Notes: generated by a model from the sequence alone, not told the origin. A stretch of 48,338 nt of DNA from an uncultured Oscillospiraceae bacterium (GCA_947626085.1 CANQQU010000008.1:1-48338), one strand, 5' to 3'. Positions 24,861 through 33,785 are shown, numbered from the stretch's first letter. Numbers and translations: made by a program.

Positions 24861-25934
24861 CTATCTTCTAAGCGTTTCAATTTCTCTCAATTCCTCAACC
24901 GTTTTCCGGACCCCATCCATTAAAGAAATTTGAGCCCGCCAGCCTAACGCTTCTAGTTTTCTGGCATTCAGAGAAGAATTGTACATTCTATTATAGCCTT
25001 TTAACTCGCCGCTGGAAGGAGCCGCATATTGGACATTCCCTCCCCCGGCTTTCGCGAATGCTTCTGCAAAGCTTCTGAGATAACAAGTAGATCCCTCACT
25101 GGAAATATTATACGCATTGCCCGTCTCGCCTTTAAGCAGCACCGTAAAGAGGGCAGCCACACAATCTGTTACATAACAATAAGAACGTCTCTGCGTTCCC
25201 GTACTTTTCATGACGATATTTTTTCCATCTCTGGCATTTCTCGCGAACTGTGCGGCCGCTCTGCTGTCCTGGTCCGTCATCGTCGGCCCATAGACATGCC
25301 CGGGACGAACAATAACTGTTTCAATTCCGTACTCTCCTGTATACGCGGCACAAAGTGTTTCGGCGCCGCGTTTTGAACTCGGATAACAACTGCGCGCGCT
25401 CAACAAATCCATATATCCATAATCCGTTTCTAAAAAAGGTCTCTCTTCTTCCCAAATCCCATATACTTCACTGGAAGAAATGAAGAGAACGCGTTTCGCC
25501 GCTCTTTTCACCGCGAGATCGAGAAGCGCGTTGGTGCCCAGAAGATTCGCGAGCATGGTCTCTACTGGCTGCTTCGCGTACGCTTCCGGGTGCGCGTTCG
25601 AGGCCGCATGAATGATAAAGTCGATTTTTTTCTTATCTGTCAAAGGCGGTTCGCCACTGACCGCATCAAACGGAGCAAAGGCATAATCTTTTCCTTCTTG
25701 AAAAGGCTCAAATCTGGAACGAACCCTTTCTCTATCTCGTCCCGCAAAAATGATATCCGCTTTCAGCTTCTCCGTCTGATTCAACCATAGCAAATAGTCG
25801 CCCACACAGGAGCCGATCATCCCGGTAGCGCCGGTTAACAAAATAGCTTTGCCAAAGAGCATATTCCAAGGCAAGTTTTGCTCGTAGATAAGCTTTATAT
25901 CCTCCTTATACTGGTCAATCTCAAGTAAAGTCAT
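24861..25934 (-). CDS. Extended SDR nucleotide-sugar/alditol-type epimerase-dehydratase
   Basis: A 357-residue NAD-dependent enzyme of the extended short-chain dehydrogenase family. The cofactor motif LLTGATGMIGSCV is near residue 33, IIHAASNAHPEAYA follows, then the catalytic Ser in FISSSEVYG and the Tyr-Lys pair in CYPSSKRGAE (YxxxK), and VRPGHVYGP. About 30 extra residues precede the Rossmann fold. It begins one base after the stop of the cytidylyltransferase gene; such cytidylyltransferase-SDR pairs occur in CDP-alditol pathways (for example Bcs1-type CDP-ribitol synthesis), although other members make nucleotide sugars. The exact reaction is unknown. Confidence 0.85.
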   Translation of the reverse strand: MTLLEIDQYKEDIKLIYEQNLPWNMLFGKAILLTGATGMIGSCVGDYLLWLNQTEKLKADIIFAGRDRERVRSRFEPFQEGKDYAFAPFDAVSGEPPLTDKKKIDFIIHAASNAHPEAYAKQPVETMLANLLGTNALLDLAVKRAAKRVLFISSSEVYGIWEEERPFLETDYGYMDLLSARSCYPSSKRGAETLCAAYTGEYGIETVIVRPGHVYGPTMTDQDSRAAAQFARNARDGKNIVMKSTGTQRRSYCYVTDCVAALFTVLLKGETGNAYNISSEGSTCYLRSFAEAFAKAGGGNVQYAAPSSGELKGYNRMYNSSLNARKLEALGWRAQISLMDGVRKTVEELREIETLRR

Positions 25935-25935
25935 T

Positions 25936-26637
25936 TTACTTCCCTGCCTTCAAATATCCCTTGAAAAGTTCCAAATCATCCTGTGTAGTCAATTTGATGT
26001 TCTTGTCGGAACCTGCAGCAAAATACAATCTTTCACCAAGTTCGACCATCATGGTGTTTGTGTAATGCGACCCATATATGCCAATCTTTTTCTCAAATGC
26101 CTCATGGTAGGCCCAATCAAGTTTGCTAAACTTGTAAGCTTGCGGCGTTGATACTCTTCGCAACGTTTCACGCGGTATGTACTGGACCGTCGATATATCA
26201 TCATCCTTTATAAACATTTGCTCATTGTAGGGCATAGAAGTGACCGCGTTTCCATATTTTTTACACTTGACAATCACATCCGACAGCACGGACTTTTCAA
26301 TCATTGGGCGAATACCATCATGAATAATTACAATATCGTCAGGATCGCACTTGCCCTCAAGATTAAATACGCCGTTGCGAATGGACTCCTGTCCTGTAGC
26401 TCCGCCCGATACGATCCATTGGAGCTTCGTAATCTCAAATTGTTTGGCATATGCCCAAACAACATCATGCCACCCATCAAGGCAGACCACTTCAATGGCA
26501 TCAATTTGCGGATGACTCTGAAATCCCTCAAGCGTATAAATCAAAATCGGCTTATCATAGACGGAGATAAACTGTTTGGGAATATCTTGCCCCATGCGTT
26601 TCCCAGTACCTCCAGCTATAACAATTGCGACATTCAT
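25936..26637 (-). CDS. IspD/TarI-family cytidylyltransferase (probable alditol-phosphate cytidylyltransferase)
   Basis: A 233-residue nucleotidyltransferase. The signature AIVIAGGTGKRMGQDIPKQF at the N-terminus binds CTP; SGGATGQESIRNGV and IIHDGIRPMI (metal Asp) follow, and TTQDDLELF closes the fold. Housekeeping IspD makes CDP-methylerythritol, whereas TarI makes CDP-ribitol. The location inside a polysaccharide operon, next to an SDR enzyme and a LicD transferase, argues for the TarI-like role. ATG with AAGGAGC. AT-rich base use relative to the flanks. Confident on family, moderate on substrate. Confidence 0.87.
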   Translation of the reverse strand: MNVAIVIAGGTGKRMGQDIPKQFISVYDKPILIYTLEGFQSHPQIDAIEVVCLDGWHDVVWAYAKQFEITKLQWIVSGGATGQESIRNGVFNLEGKCDPDDIVIIHDGIRPMIEKSVLSDVIVKCKKYGNAVTSMPYNEQMFIKDDDISTVQYIPRETLRRVSTPQAYKFSKLDWAYHEAFEKKIGIYGSHYTNTMMVELGERLYFAAGSDKNIKLTTQDDLELFKGYLKAGK

Positions 26638-26707
26638 TTGATTAGCTCCTTACCATACTTTTAAAACTATGCAACTCTCAATTCATAGCCGTTTATCCGG
26701 CATTTCA

Positions 26708-27550
26708 TTATTTCCAGTAGGCTTGTATCAAATGCCTGCTCACTTTTTCTTTCGGCGGCGTCATATAATCGCCATATAGATTTGTGAGATACTCATGATA
26801 GTTCGCCATAATCTGAAATTTGTTTCCTTCAAAGTCAACCAAAACAGCAGGTTCTAAATTGATTTTCTTCATGGCCTCTTTTTCCGCGGCCCTTCCGCCC
26901 AAAACGCCTACCCACTCGCTATTCTCATATGCGCTTTTCAGACATATTTTTTCAATTGCATTGATAATTCGTCTGTACCCAATCAAGCGGGCGATACCCA
27001 CCACGGGCGCCAAAAAATATTGCAGGGCAGAAACCAGAGAGGAGCGTCGTTTCCCGCCAAATTTTGTTACATCACAGTATAGAAAATCAAGAAGGATCCT
27101 TACTGTTCTAAAGCGCAAATTACGGCAAAAGCGCGACGACGGGAGACCATCGATCGCGAAAATGTCAATCCAACATCCGATTTGAAAGGATATTCTAAAG
27201 TTGTCAAAGGTGACCTCTGTTCTGCTGTCAAAAATACGAGTTGTGGTTGCTTGAACGGGTAAATCATTATCAAGGTAGAAATTACTTGCGATATAATCCT
27301 CCCCGAAGATTTGCTTTTGCCGTGCTAATTTTAAAAGCTTCATATAATCGGGCCGCGGCATGATCACGTCAATATCATCATCCCACGGTATAAACCCGTG
27401 ATGACGGATCGCGCCTAAAGCCGTTCCCCCAGCCAAATAGTAACGCAATCCGTTTTGCTGGCAAAAATTATGGAAAGCTGCTAGAATATTTAGCTCAATG
27501 CTTTGCAATTCATTGAGACCTATTGGCTCCCTTTCCACTTTTTGCACCAT
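26708..27550 (-). CDS. LicD-family phosphotransferase
   Basis: A 280-residue protein of the LicD/fukutin nucleotidyltransferase-like superfamily. The diagnostic stretch AGGTALGAIRHHGFIPWDDDIDVIMPR (about residues 40-67) provides the metal-binding Asp triad; YGDYMTPPKEKVSRH near the C-terminus is also typical. Members transfer phosphocholine, or ribitol phosphate in fukutin/FKRP, from a CDP-activated donor to a glycan. With the neighbouring cytidylyltransferase and SDR genes it probably decorates the repeat unit with a phospho-alditol or similar group. No choline kinase or uptake gene is visible. The start at 27550 follows the CapG-type stop by four bases; a longer in-frame start lies inside the previous gene. 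Confidence 0.9.
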   Translation of the reverse strand: MVQKVEREPIGLNELQSIELNILAAFHNFCQQNGLRYYLAGGTALGAIRHHGFIPWDDDIDVIMPRPDYMKLLKLARQKQIFGEDYIASNFYLDNDLPVQATTTRIFDSRTEVTFDNFRISFQIGCWIDIFAIDGLPSSRFCRNLRFRTVRILLDFLYCDVTKFGGKRRSSLVSALQYFLAPVVGIARLIGYRRIINAIEKICLKSAYENSEWVGVLGGRAAEKEAMKKINLEPAVLVDFEGNKFQIMANYHEYLTNLYGDYMTPPKEKVSRHLIQAYWK

Positions 27551-27554
27551 CCTT

Positions 27555-28709
27555 TTATTTTCTCCACACCATCTTATTGACAACGCCGGTATAGCCCTCG
27601 ATGATCTTCACGACCTTCGTGGAGACGTTTTCATCCACATAATCCGGCACGGGGACGCCGTGATCGCCGCTCCGGTTCATCTCCACCGCCGTGTCCACAG
27701 CCCGCAGCAGGCCGCTGCCCTCGATACCCGCCAGCACAAAGCAGCCCTTTTCCAGCGCCTCCGGCCGCTCGGTGCTGGTCCGGATGCACACCGCCGGGAA
27801 AGGCTTTCCAATGCTGGTGAAAAAGCTGCTCTCCTCCGGCAGCGTCCCGCTGTCCGAGACCACCGCGAAAGCGTTCATCTGCAGGCAGTTGTAGTCGTGG
27901 AATCCCAGGGGCTCATGCCGGAGAACCCGCCGGTCCAGCTGGAATCCGGACGCCTCCAGCCGCTTTTTGGACCGCGGGTGGCAGGAATACAGCACCGGCA
28001 GATCGTATTTCTCCGCCATGGCGTTGATCGCCGTGAACAGGCTTAAAAAGTTCTTTTCGGTGTCGATATTCTCCTCCCGGTGGGCCGAGAGCAGGATATA
28101 TTTTCCCTTTTCCAGACCCAGGCGCTGATGCACGTCGCTGGCCTCGATCCGCTCAAGATTCGCCCGCAGCACCTCCGCCATGGGGGAGCCTGTCACAAAG
28201 ACCCGCTCCTTCGGCAATCCGCACTCGTGCAGATACTTCCGCGCATGCTCGGAATAGGCCAGATTCACGTCGGAGATGACGTCCACGATCCGGCGGTTCG
28301 TCTCCTCCGGCAGGCACTCATCCTTGCAGCGGTTGCCCGCCTCCATGTGGAAGATCGGGATGTGCAGCCGCTTTGCCCCGATCACCGAGAGGCAGCTGTT
28401 CGTGTCCCCCAGCACCAGCACCGCGTCGGGCCGGATCTCCGCCATGAGCTGATACGACTTCGCGATGATGTTTCCCATGGTCTCGCCCAGGTCCTTCCCC
28501 ACGGCGTCGAGGTACACCTCCGGGTCGTCCAGCGACAGGTCCCGGAAAAACACGCCGTTCAGGTTGTAATCGTAATTCTGACCCGTGTGGCAGAGTACCG
28601 TGTCGAAATACTTCCGGCACTTCTTGATGACCTCCGACAGCCGAATGATCTCCGGCCGCGTTCCCACAATGATCAGCAGCTTTAGTTTTCCGTTGTTTTG
28701 GAACATCAT
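27555..28709 (-). CDS. UDP-GlcNAc 2-epimerase-family enzyme, CapG/WbjD type
   Basis: A 384-residue non-hydrolysing C2-epimerase of GT-B fold. LLIIVGTRPEIIRLSEVI is the family N-terminus; GDTNSCLSVIGA, HMEAGNRCKDECLPEETNRRIVD and LLSAHREENID are conserved active-site segments, and VVSDSGTLPEESSFF binds UDP. The NRCKDECLPEETNR variant and the position after CapE- and CapF-type genes indicate the last step of UDP-N-acetyl-L-fucosamine synthesis (C2 epimerisation of UDP-L-PneNAc) rather than plain UDP-ManNAc formation. Start at ATG 28709 with AGGGG. High GC, unlike the genes that follow it in the operon. Confidence 0.9.
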   Translation of the reverse strand: MMFQNNGKLKLLIIVGTRPEIIRLSEVIKKCRKYFDTVLCHTGQNYDYNLNGVFFRDLSLDDPEVYLDAVGKDLGETMGNIIAKSYQLMAEIRPDAVLVLGDTNSCLSVIGAKRLHIPIFHMEAGNRCKDECLPEETNRRIVDVISDVNLAYSEHARKYLHECGLPKERVFVTGSPMAEVLRANLERIEASDVHQRLGLEKGKYILLSAHREENIDTEKNFLSLFTAINAMAEKYDLPVLYSCHPRSKKRLEASGFQLDRRVLRHEPLGFHDYNCLQMNAFAVVSDSGTLPEESSFFTSIGKPFPAVCIRTSTERPEALEKGCFVLAGIEGSGLLRAVDTAVEMNRSGDHGVPVPDYVDENVSTKVVKIIEGYTGVVNKMVWRK

Positions 28710-28721
28710 GCCAAACCCCTA

Positions 28722-29921
28722 TCAGACTTTTTCAAAAAACGTGTCCGGTCTCCCCGGCTCGAAAATCTCGTTTGCCCACATCACCGTCACCAGATCCTCT
28801 GTATCCGACAGGTTGATGATGCTGTGCGCGTACCCCGGCAGCATATGGACCGCCTCGATCCGCTCTCCGCTGACCTCGAACTCCAGCATCTCGTCGGAGC
28901 CGATCTTTCGCTCCCGGATCAGCCCATGCCCCGACACGACCACGAAAAACTCCCACTTGCTGTGGTGCCAGTGCTGGCCCTTCGTGACCCCAGGCTTGGA
29001 AATGTTCACGCTGAACTGTCCGCACTTTTCCGTCTTCAAAAGCTCTGTGAAGCTCCCCCGGTCGTCCACATTCATCTTGAGCGGGAACGCTGCCTTTTCC
29101 TTGGGCAGATAGGAGAGGTAGGTGGAATACAGCTTTTTCGCGAAGGACCCCGCCGGAATTTCCGGCATCAGAAGCGTCTGCGGCTGCCTTTTGAACTTTT
29201 CCAGCAGCGCCACGATCTGGCCCAGCGTCACAATGTGGGTCGTCGGCACAAAGCAGTAGGGGCCGGCCTCGTTTTCTACCGGCGTCAAAGCGTCGTACGC
29301 GCAGTGATGGACTTTGCCCTCGAGTACATCGAGCATCTCCCGCGCCAGATCGTCGATGTACAGAAGCTCCAGCTCTGTGGCGGGATCGCTGACCGTAATC
29401 GGCAGATCGTTGGCCATATTGTAGCAGAAGGTCGCCACGGCGGAATTGTAATTCGGGCGGCACCACTTGCCGAACAGGTTCGGAAAGCGGTACACATATA
29501 CCTTCGCGCCCGTCTCCTTGCCGTAGGAAAAGAAAAGCTCCTCTCCCGCCAGCTTGGACTTCCCGTAGTCGCTCTGTCCATAGCGGTCGATCAGCGTCGC
29601 CTGGATGGAGCTGGAGAGCATCACCGGGCAGGCGTTTCCCCTGGCTTTCAGCTTTTCCAGCAGCGTAGAAGAAAAGCCGAAATTGCCCGCCATGAACGCT
29701 GTGTTCTCCTTCGGCCGGTTCACCCCGGCGAGGTGGAACACAAAGTCCGCCTTTTCGCAGTAGGCGTCCAAATCCTCCGGCGGGGAATCCAGATCATATT
29801 CAAAAACCTCGTCAATTTTGAGCCCTGGGCGTGTGCGGTCCTTCCCGTCCCGCAGGGCCTTGAGACGCTCTGTAAGATTTCGCCCGACAAAGCCCTTCGC
29901 GCCGGTGATAAGGATGTTCAT
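28722..29921 (-). CDS. Bifunctional epimerase-reductase, CapF/WbjC type
   Basis: A 399-residue two-domain enzyme. The N-terminal SDR domain starts MNILITGAKGFVGRNL and contains the YGQSDYGKSK catalytic Tyr-Lys (YxxSK). The C-terminal cupin domain has GVTKGQHWHHSKWEFFVVVSGHGLI with the metal-binding His set, and ends in PGYAHSIINLSDTEDLVTVMWANEIF. CapF epimerises at C3 in the cupin domain, then reduces the 4-keto group with NADPH. The start overlaps the CapE stop as ATGA. About 30 residues longer than the S. aureus enzyme. Confidence 0.93.
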   Translation of the reverse strand: MNILITGAKGFVGRNLTERLKALRDGKDRTRPGLKIDEVFEYDLDSPPEDLDAYCEKADFVFHLAGVNRPKENTAFMAGNFGFSSTLLEKLKARGNACPVMLSSSIQATLIDRYGQSDYGKSKLAGEELFFSYGKETGAKVYVYRFPNLFGKWCRPNYNSAVATFCYNMANDLPITVSDPATELELLYIDDLAREMLDVLEGKVHHCAYDALTPVENEAGPYCFVPTTHIVTLGQIVALLEKFKRQPQTLLMPEIPAGSFAKKLYSTYLSYLPKEKAAFPLKMNVDDRGSFTELLKTEKCGQFSVNISKPGVTKGQHWHHSKWEFFVVVSGHGLIRERKIGSDEMLEFEVSGERIEAVHMLPGYAHSIINLSDTEDLVTVMWANEIFEPGRPDTFFEKV

Positions 29922-30970
29922 GCTTGTCCGCCTTTCCAGTTAGCAAGAGCCTCGCGCACATAATCCGCCGTCAGGATCTTCTTGACCGTTTCTTCCACAT
30001 TCAGGCGATTCGTGTTATGGCTGGTGTACGCCTCATCCGCCATGGTGTGTACTTTGCCTTTCACGAAAAATTGATCATAATTGAGATCCCGGCTGTCCGC
30101 CGCCACACGGTAATAGTTGCCCATGTCCTCGCTGCGGAGGCGCTCCTCCCGGGTCATCAGGGTCTCGTAGAGCTTTTCGCCGTGCCGTGTGCCGATGATG
30201 CGGGTTCCCGTATCGCCAAACAGCCGCTGCACCGCCTTGCCCAGGTCGCCAATGGTGGCGGCGTCCGCCTTTTGAATAAACAAGTCCCCGGGATTCGCGT
30301 GTTCAAACGCGAACCGCACCAGGTCCACCGCCTCGTCCAGATTCATCAAGAACCTTGTCATATTGGGGTCGGTGATGGTGATCGGGTTTCCCGCCTTGAT
30401 CTGGTCGATGAACAGCGGGATCACGCTGCCCCTGCTGCACATGACGTTTCCGTACCGGGTGCAGCAGATCACCGTCCCGCTGCGCTCCGCCGCCACCCGG
30501 GCGTTGGCGTAGATCACATGCTCCATCATTGCCTTGGAGATGCCCATGGCGTTGATGGGATAGGCCGCCTTGTCCGTGGAAAGGCACACCACCCGCTTCA
30601 CCCCGGCGTCGATGGCGGCATGGAGTACATTGTCCGTGCCCTCCACATTGGTCCGCACGGCCTCCATGGGGAAGAACTCGCAGCTGGGCACCTGCTTCAG
30701 CGCCGCCGCGTGGAAAATATAGTCCACCCCGTACATGGCGTCCCGCACACTGCGGGGGTTCCGCACATCGCCAATATAAAACCGCACCTTTCCGGCATAC
30801 TCTGGAAAACGCACCTGCAAGTCGTGCCGCATATCGTCCTGCTTCTTCTCGTCCCGGGAGAAGATGCGGATCTCCCCCACATCCGAGGTCAGAAAGTGCT
30901 TCAGCACCGAGTTCCCAAAGGAACCGGTGCCCCCGGTGATCATCAGGGTCGCGTCTTTGAAATGGGACAT
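29918..30970 (-). CDS. UDP-GlcNAc 4,6-dehydratase (5-epimerising), CapE/WbjB type
   Basis: A 350-residue SDR enzyme for the first step of UDP-L-FucNAc synthesis. MITGGTGSFGNSVLKHF is the NAD(P) motif; FSRDEKKQDDMRHDL, the CLSTDKAAYPINAMGISKAMMEH segment (Met instead of Tyr in the YxxxK motif, as in CapE-type enzymes) and CTRYGNVMCSRGSVIPLF are all characteristic. The start at 30970 has GGGAGG seven bases upstream and leaves a 28-base overlap with the preceding glycosyltransferase gene. The next two genes complete the pathway in order. Confidence 0.93.
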   Translation of the reverse strand: MSHFKDATLMITGGTGSFGNSVLKHFLTSDVGEIRIFSRDEKKQDDMRHDLQVRFPEYAGKVRFYIGDVRNPRSVRDAMYGVDYIFHAAALKQVPSCEFFPMEAVRTNVEGTDNVLHAAIDAGVKRVVCLSTDKAAYPINAMGISKAMMEHVIYANARVAAERSGTVICCTRYGNVMCSRGSVIPLFIDQIKAGNPITITDPNMTRFLMNLDEAVDLVRFAFEHANPGDLFIQKADAATIGDLGKAVQRLFGDTGTRIIGTRHGEKLYETLMTREERLRSEDMGNYYRVAADSRDLNYDQFFVKGKVHTMADEAYTSHNTNRLNVEETVKKILTADYVREALANWKGGQA

Positions 30971-32178
30971 GATCTTCCCTCCCATGATGGTTTTCCTTTC
31001 AACAGGGCTTCCATGCCCTGCATAAATTGGTCCATGGTAAAATGGTTCTCATAGAACCGCCTGCCGTTTTTGCCTTTTTCCCGGTAGTCCTCGAACCGAT
31101 CCGTCATTTCCGTCATCGCTTCTGCCAGCGCTTTTTCGTCGCCCGCGGGTACCGCGATCCCACAGTCCGCCTCACGGATCAACTCCGCTCCCGCGCCATC
31201 GATGGCGCCGACCACCGGCTTTCCCGCGCAGAGATACCCCTGGGCCTTGCTCGGCAGCGTCGATCCGATCATATCCCCGCCGCGCAGCGTCAGCAGAAAG
31301 CAGTCCGCCATGGCGTAAAACCGCGCCATCTCCGCCTGCGGGTATCTCCCGTGAAACGTGACTTTGTCATCCAGGCGCAGGTCTTTCGCAAGCCGCTCCA
31401 GGGCTTCTTTTTCCGATCCATCCCCCACAAAGTGAATATGGAACGGCTTGTCCGGGCGCATCTTCGCCGCGGCGCGCAGCACACAGTCCAGATTCTGCAC
31501 AGCGCCCATATTCCCCGCAAACAGAAAATCGACCCGCCCGTTTTCCTCATAGCCAAAGGGCGCGCCATCCATTTCCTCGAAATGCTGCGGAAGATAGACG
31601 ATCTTTTCTTCCGGCACCCCGCCCACGTTTTCCATATACGCCTGAAACGGCTTGGATGCCACTGCCACCACGTCGCACCGCTTATACATCCACCGGCTGA
31701 ACCGCAGCACCGCGCGAAACAGCAGGCTGCTTTCCTTAACGTTCCATGCTTTAAGCGATTCCGGCCACAGATCACAGCAGTAAAACACCAGCGGACACTT
31801 CGCCCGGCGGCTCAGGATGATCCCCGGAAACAGCTGAAATACCGGCGATGTCTCATAGACGAACACCGCGTCGCATTTTGGTTTTTTACAAAAAAGGGCG
31901 TAGAAGGCGCCATTCACCAGGAACGAGCCATAGCTCAGCGCCCTGTGCAGGGTGCCTGTCTTTCGTTCTAAAGTGAAGACACGCCGCACCTCGGCGCCAA
32001 GACAATTCTCCCTGCGTTTTTCCCTTTTGCGGTACGCCTTTGGCACACGTCCTGTCTCATAGTCGGGCAGCGCAGTCAAAACGGATACCCTGTGTCCGCG
32101 CTTCACCAGCTCCGGCACGATCTCATTGATCCGAAAATTATCCGGGTAAAAGAATTCGGAAACGATCTGTATATTCAA
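30943..32178 (-). CDS. Glycosyltransferase, GT4 family (WbuB/WcaI-like)
   Basis: A 411-residue GT-B transferase. It starts MNIQIVSEFFYPDNFRINEIVPELVKRGHRVSVLTALPDY, the usual opening of FucNAc/colanic-acid-type GT4 enzymes. FLFAGNMGAVQNLDCVL and STLPSKAQGYLCAGKPVVGA are the donor-binding region. A TTG at 32178 is the likely start: GGAGG lies eight bases upstream and the translation then aligns with homologues; the ATG five codons earlier lacks a good site. It sits directly upstream of the UDP-FucNAc genes and may transfer that sugar. It starts downstream of the sugar transferase stop with a 16-base gap. Confidence 0.88.
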   Translation of the reverse strand: MNIQIVSEFFYPDNFRINEIVPELVKRGHRVSVLTALPDYETGRVPKAYRKREKRRENCLGAEVRRVFTLERKTGTLHRALSYGSFLVNGAFYALFCKKPKCDAVFVYETSPVFQLFPGIILSRRAKCPLVFYCCDLWPESLKAWNVKESSLLFRAVLRFSRWMYKRCDVVAVASKPFQAYMENVGGVPEEKIVYLPQHFEEMDGAPFGYEENGRVDFLFAGNMGAVQNLDCVLRAAAKMRPDKPFHIHFVGDGSEKEALERLAKDLRLDDKVTFHGRYPQAEMARFYAMADCFLLTLRGGDMIGSTLPSKAQGYLCAGKPVVGAIDGAGAELIREADCGIAVPAGDEKALAEAMTEMTDRFEDYREKGKNGRRFYENHFTMDQFMQGMEALLKGKPSWEGRSCPISKTRP

Positions 32179-32194
32179 GCCGGCTTCCTCCATC

Positions 32195-33604
32195 TTATAC
32201 CGTTTCTTCCCGCCTAAACTGCTCCAGCAGCTCTTCCCGCCATTTCTCATTCTCCCGCGCGACCTTAAAGCCCTCCGTGCTGCTCTTGTTGAACAGCACA
32301 CGCACCGTCAGCAGCATCAACTTGATATCCAAAAGCAGGGAGTAGTTTTCAATATACATCAGGTCCATCCGCAGCTTGTCATATGCGCTGGTGTTGTATT
32401 TTCCGTAGATCTGCGCATATCCCGTCAGACCGCCCTTGACCTTCAGCCGGTACACGAACTCCGGGATCTCCGCCGAGTACTTCTCGACGTGTTCAACACG
32501 CTCGGGCCGCGGCCCGACGATGCTCATATCGCCCTTCAGGATGTTGAGGACCTGCGGCAGCTCGTCGATCCGTGTCGGCCGGATGATCCATCCCACCTTT
32601 GTAACCCGGGGGTCCCGTTCCGTCGCCGGGATGGAATGTCCATCCTTCTCCGCATCCACGATCATGCTGCGGAACTTCAGAATGTCAAACTCCTTCCCCC
32701 ACTGGGTCACACGCTTCTGCCGGTAGAACACCGGTCCTCCATCTTCCAGCTTGATCGCGATTGCCAGAACAAGGAAAATAGGGGAAGTGATGATCAAGGC
32801 CACCAGAGACAGCACGATATCCATCGTCCGCTTGAAAAACCGCTCTCCGATCGTCAGACCAGGCCCCCTTATGAGGAGCATCGGCGTGTCCACCGCGGAA
32901 ATGTTCCTTGCGCCGCGAATCAGAATGTCCGTGATCTTCGGCACAATATAAATACGGATCTGATTCTTATAACAGTATTTCAAGAGATCATTCCGCAGCT
33001 CGGCAGGTACGTCGTTCACGACTACCGACTCCGCCGCGTCGATCTCCTTGATGAGCTTCTCCCAGGGCTCATGGGCGGAGACCAGCTTGCAGACGTTGTA
33101 CCGTTCCTTCTGCATGTCCAATTTGAGCTTCATCTCGATCGCTTCGTCCCTGCCGTAAATCATCAGCATCCGGTGCGCCGCGTAAAGGCGCCGATTGATA
33201 AATTCGTAGAGATAGATAAACACCGTGCAAACAAACAATTCCACAAAATACAGCGCGCACAGCGGAAGCGGACTCAGCATCTGATTGGAGATCAGGCAGA
33301 ACTGGAAATAGGTGATGATGTTCACGATCAGCATCGCGGCCCACTGGGCAATTCCAAGATCGAACTTGCTCATACTCCCAAACTGGAATCCATCCGAATT
33401 TTTAATGAAGATCCAATTCAGCACGGCGTATATGCCAATGAGCACAATGATTCCATTTCCGAGATACACAGGAAACGGATCGTTCTCGTGCCCGTATCTC
33501 CAGAAGAAATAGTACAGGACAGAAAGCGCCGCCACTTCGACGACGCCTTCCAAGAATCGCGCCATCGCTTTTGTGTCGGCGTTCAGCTTCTGCCGCTTAT
33601 CCAT
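32195..33604 (-). CDS. Polyprenyl-phosphate sugar-phosphotransferase (initiating glycosyltransferase, WcaJ/WbaP-like)
   Basis: A 469-residue membrane enzyme. Residues 10-130 hold four hydrophobic helices, residues 130-270 a Rossmann-like cytoplasmic domain (LMIYGRDEAIEMKL), then one membrane-associated helix (MDIVLSLVALIITSPIFLVLAIAIKLEDGGPVFYRQKRV). The catalytic bacterial sugar transferase domain has FDILKFRSM, RIDELPQVLNILKGDMSIVGPRPE and GLTGYAQIYGKYNTSAYDKL. It transfers sugar-1-phosphate from a UDP-sugar to undecaprenyl phosphate and starts the repeat unit. The start MDKRQKLN at 33604 gives the usual length, but its ribosome site is weak (AGAGAG); the ORF stays open 58 codons further to a site-less GTG. 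Confidence 0.9.
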   Translation of the reverse strand: MDKRQKLNADTKAMARFLEGVVEVAALSVLYYFFWRYGHENDPFPVYLGNGIIVLIGIYAVLNWIFIKNSDGFQFGSMSKFDLGIAQWAAMLIVNIITYFQFCLISNQMLSPLPLCALYFVELFVCTVFIYLYEFINRRLYAAHRMLMIYGRDEAIEMKLKLDMQKERYNVCKLVSAHEPWEKLIKEIDAAESVVVNDVPAELRNDLLKYCYKNQIRIYIVPKITDILIRGARNISAVDTPMLLIRGPGLTIGERFFKRTMDIVLSLVALIITSPIFLVLAIAIKLEDGGPVFYRQKRVTQWGKEFDILKFRSMIVDAEKDGHSIPATERDPRVTKVGWIIRPTRIDELPQVLNILKGDMSIVGPRPERVEHVEKYSAEIPEFVYRLKVKGGLTGYAQIYGKYNTSAYDKLRMDLMYIENYSLLLDIKLMLLTVRVLFNKSSTEGFKVARENEKWREELLEQFRREETV

Positions 33605-33785
33605 TCTCTCTGCACCATCCGTTCTTTTTTTGCGGGAACCTTTTTCCTGTACTCCTTTTCCCGGGAGACCATCCCTTTTAACTTGCTCCGCGCGCCTACC
33701 GTATATTCGCCATATCAGCCGCGTTGTTCCATTTCTCATCAATGATATAGGGGGACGATGAAAAGCGTCATAATCCACTCATAGC
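33605..33785 (-). promoter_or_regulatory. Long 5' leader of the polysaccharide operon
   Basis: About 180 bases lie between the predicted initiation point and the chosen first start codon. The leader has purine-rich blocks (GGGAAAAGGAG, AAAAAAAGAACGG) and CGGGAA...TTCCCG pairing, but no U-tract hairpin. It is open in the frame of the first gene; a longer N-terminus is possible but unsupported. Confidence 0.4.
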
